Assembly: GCA_946412445.1 (NCBI GenBank)
Contig: CAMKHH010000065.1
Coordinates: forward strand, 1-6,790
Origin: an uncultured Eubacterium sp.
Lineage (GTDB): Bacteria > Bacillota > Clostridia > Lachnospirales > Lachnospiraceae
DNA: 6,790 nucleotides
Direction: 5' to 3'
Part shown: positions 6,157-6,790 of the stretch, piece by piece
Layout: each line of letters starts with the position of its first letter
Position numbering within the stretch: the stretch's first letter is position 1
The notes under the pieces: model-generated
Databases searched by the model: none
The model's input: the letters and a program-made list of their open reading frames with translations, nothing else
What the model was told of the DNA's origin: nothing
Program-made: the position numbers and the translations under genes

Positions 6157-6790
6157 ATGATTCAAAAGTTATTAATTGCCAATCGGGGAGAAATTGCGGT
6201 GCGGATTATCCGGGCCTGCAGAGAGATGGGAATCGGGACTGTGGCCGTATATTCGGAAGCCGATAAGGAAAGCCTGCATACTCAGCTGGCAGATGAGGCC
6301 GTCTGTATCGGACCGGGGCCATCTACGGAAAGTTATCTCAATATGGAGCGGATCATAAGCGCTACTTTGGTATCCGGAGCGGATGCCATACATCCGGGGT
6401 TTGGATTTCTTTCGGAAAATGAAAAATTCGTGAAGTTCTGTGAGCAGTGTCATATTACCTTTGTGGGACCGTGTTCGGACGTAATTCGAAGCCTGGGAAA
6501 TAAGCAGATAGCCAGAAATACGATGGTGGCTGCGGGAGTACCTGTGATACCTGGAACGGATTGCCCGATATATGATGTGGAAAAAGGTGCGAAAGAGGCA
6601 GAACGCATTGGATATCCGGTCATCATAAAGGCGGCACTTGGAGGCGGTGGAAAGGGGATGCGTACTGCGCACTCACCGAAGGAATTTCAACTGGCATTTC
6701 TTACGGCGCAAAAGGAATCTCAGATTGCGTTTGGGGACCGCACAATGTACATTGAGCATTTCGTACAGCATCCCCGACATATAGAGTTTC
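6157..6790 (+). CDS. accC: Biotin carboxylase subunit of acetyl-CoA carboxylase (5' part)
   Basis: AccC uses ATP and bicarbonate to carboxylate the biotin on AccB. The frame is open from the ATG at 6157 to the window edge, giving 211 residues, roughly the first half of a family of about 450. The N-terminal domain is clear: LLIANRGEIAVRIIRACRE (5-23), AIHPGFGFLSEN (77-88), GNKQIARNTMVAAGVPVIPGT (114-134) and the start of the ATP-grasp domain with IKAALGGGGKGMR (157-169). Lys116 and Lys158 match the ATP-binding lysines of the family, and the last residues HPRHIEF match the conserved substrate-site segment. Phe82 replaces the usual Tyr of HPGYGF. AAAGG at 6145-6149 lies 7 bases before the ATG and overlaps the fabZ stop. 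Pyruvate carboxylase shares this domain, but the position after accB and fabZ favours AccC. Confidence 0.95.
   Translation, partial: MIQKLLIANRGEIAVRIIRACREMGIGTVAVYSEADKESLHTQLADEAVCIGPGPSTESYLNMERIISATLVSGADAIHPGFGFLSENEKFVKFCEQCHITFVGPCSDVIRSLGNKQIARNTMVAAGVPVIPGTDCPIYDVEKGAKEAERIGYPVIIKAALGGGGKGMRTAHSPKEFQLAFLTAQKESQIAFGDRTMYIEHFVQHPRHIEF

Noticed and set aside
6172..6672. A 166-residue minus-strand frame and a 60-residue + frame over 6176-6358
   Set aside because: Both overlap accC, whose frame is continuous from 6157 to the edge with biotin carboxylase motifs; they are shadows.

Overview
The window is an almost complete type II (dissociated) bacterial fatty-acid synthesis operon, running entirely on the + strand. 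Nine genes lie head to tail: fabH, acpP, fabK, fabD, fabG, fabF, accB, fabZ and the 5' part of accC. Each is recognisable from its own active-site motifs, and all the key catalytic residues are present. Gaps are 10 to 59 bases, with one 8-base overlap, and there is no terminator, mobile element, RNA gene or repeat array. Canonical Gram-positive Shine-Dalgarno sites, A/T-leaning codon use and FabK instead of FabI point to a Firmicute. The protein sequences look clostridial, probably Lachnospiraceae, although the gene order fabH-acpP-fabK-fabD-fabG-fabF-accB-fabZ-accC is the one known from the Streptococcus fab locus. The taxonomic placement is inference.

Layout: bases 1-102 are the control region. 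They hold a perfect extended -10 element (TGATATAAT, 12-20), and a 13-base inverted repeat (TTTGATAATCAAA, 20-32) overlaps its last base. The repeat resembles the operator of FabT, the MarR-family repressor of streptococcal fatty-acid synthesis genes. The -35 region lies off the left edge. The rest (103-6790) is coding apart from short gaps carrying ribosome-binding sites. The accC reading frame opens at 6157 and is still open at the right edge.

How the genes work together: AccB (biotin carrier) and AccC (biotin carboxylase) belong to acetyl-CoA carboxylase, which makes malonyl-CoA. The two carboxyltransferase subunits, AccD and AccA, are not in the window and would be expected just downstream. 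FabD moves malonate to the acyl carrier protein (AcpP). FabH condenses acetyl-CoA or a branched starter with malonyl-ACP. FabG, FabZ and FabK then reduce, dehydrate and reduce, and FabF performs the later condensations. All steps from malonyl-CoA to long-chain saturated acyl-ACP are covered, with one enzyme per step.

Four genes (acpP, fabK, fabF, fabZ) have open frames reaching upstream of the start favoured by ribosome-site spacing, and the starts given here are the corrected ones. I see no undescribed system. The most informative non-coding signal is the promoter/operator at 12-32; the remaining observations are modest motif departures within well-known enzymes.
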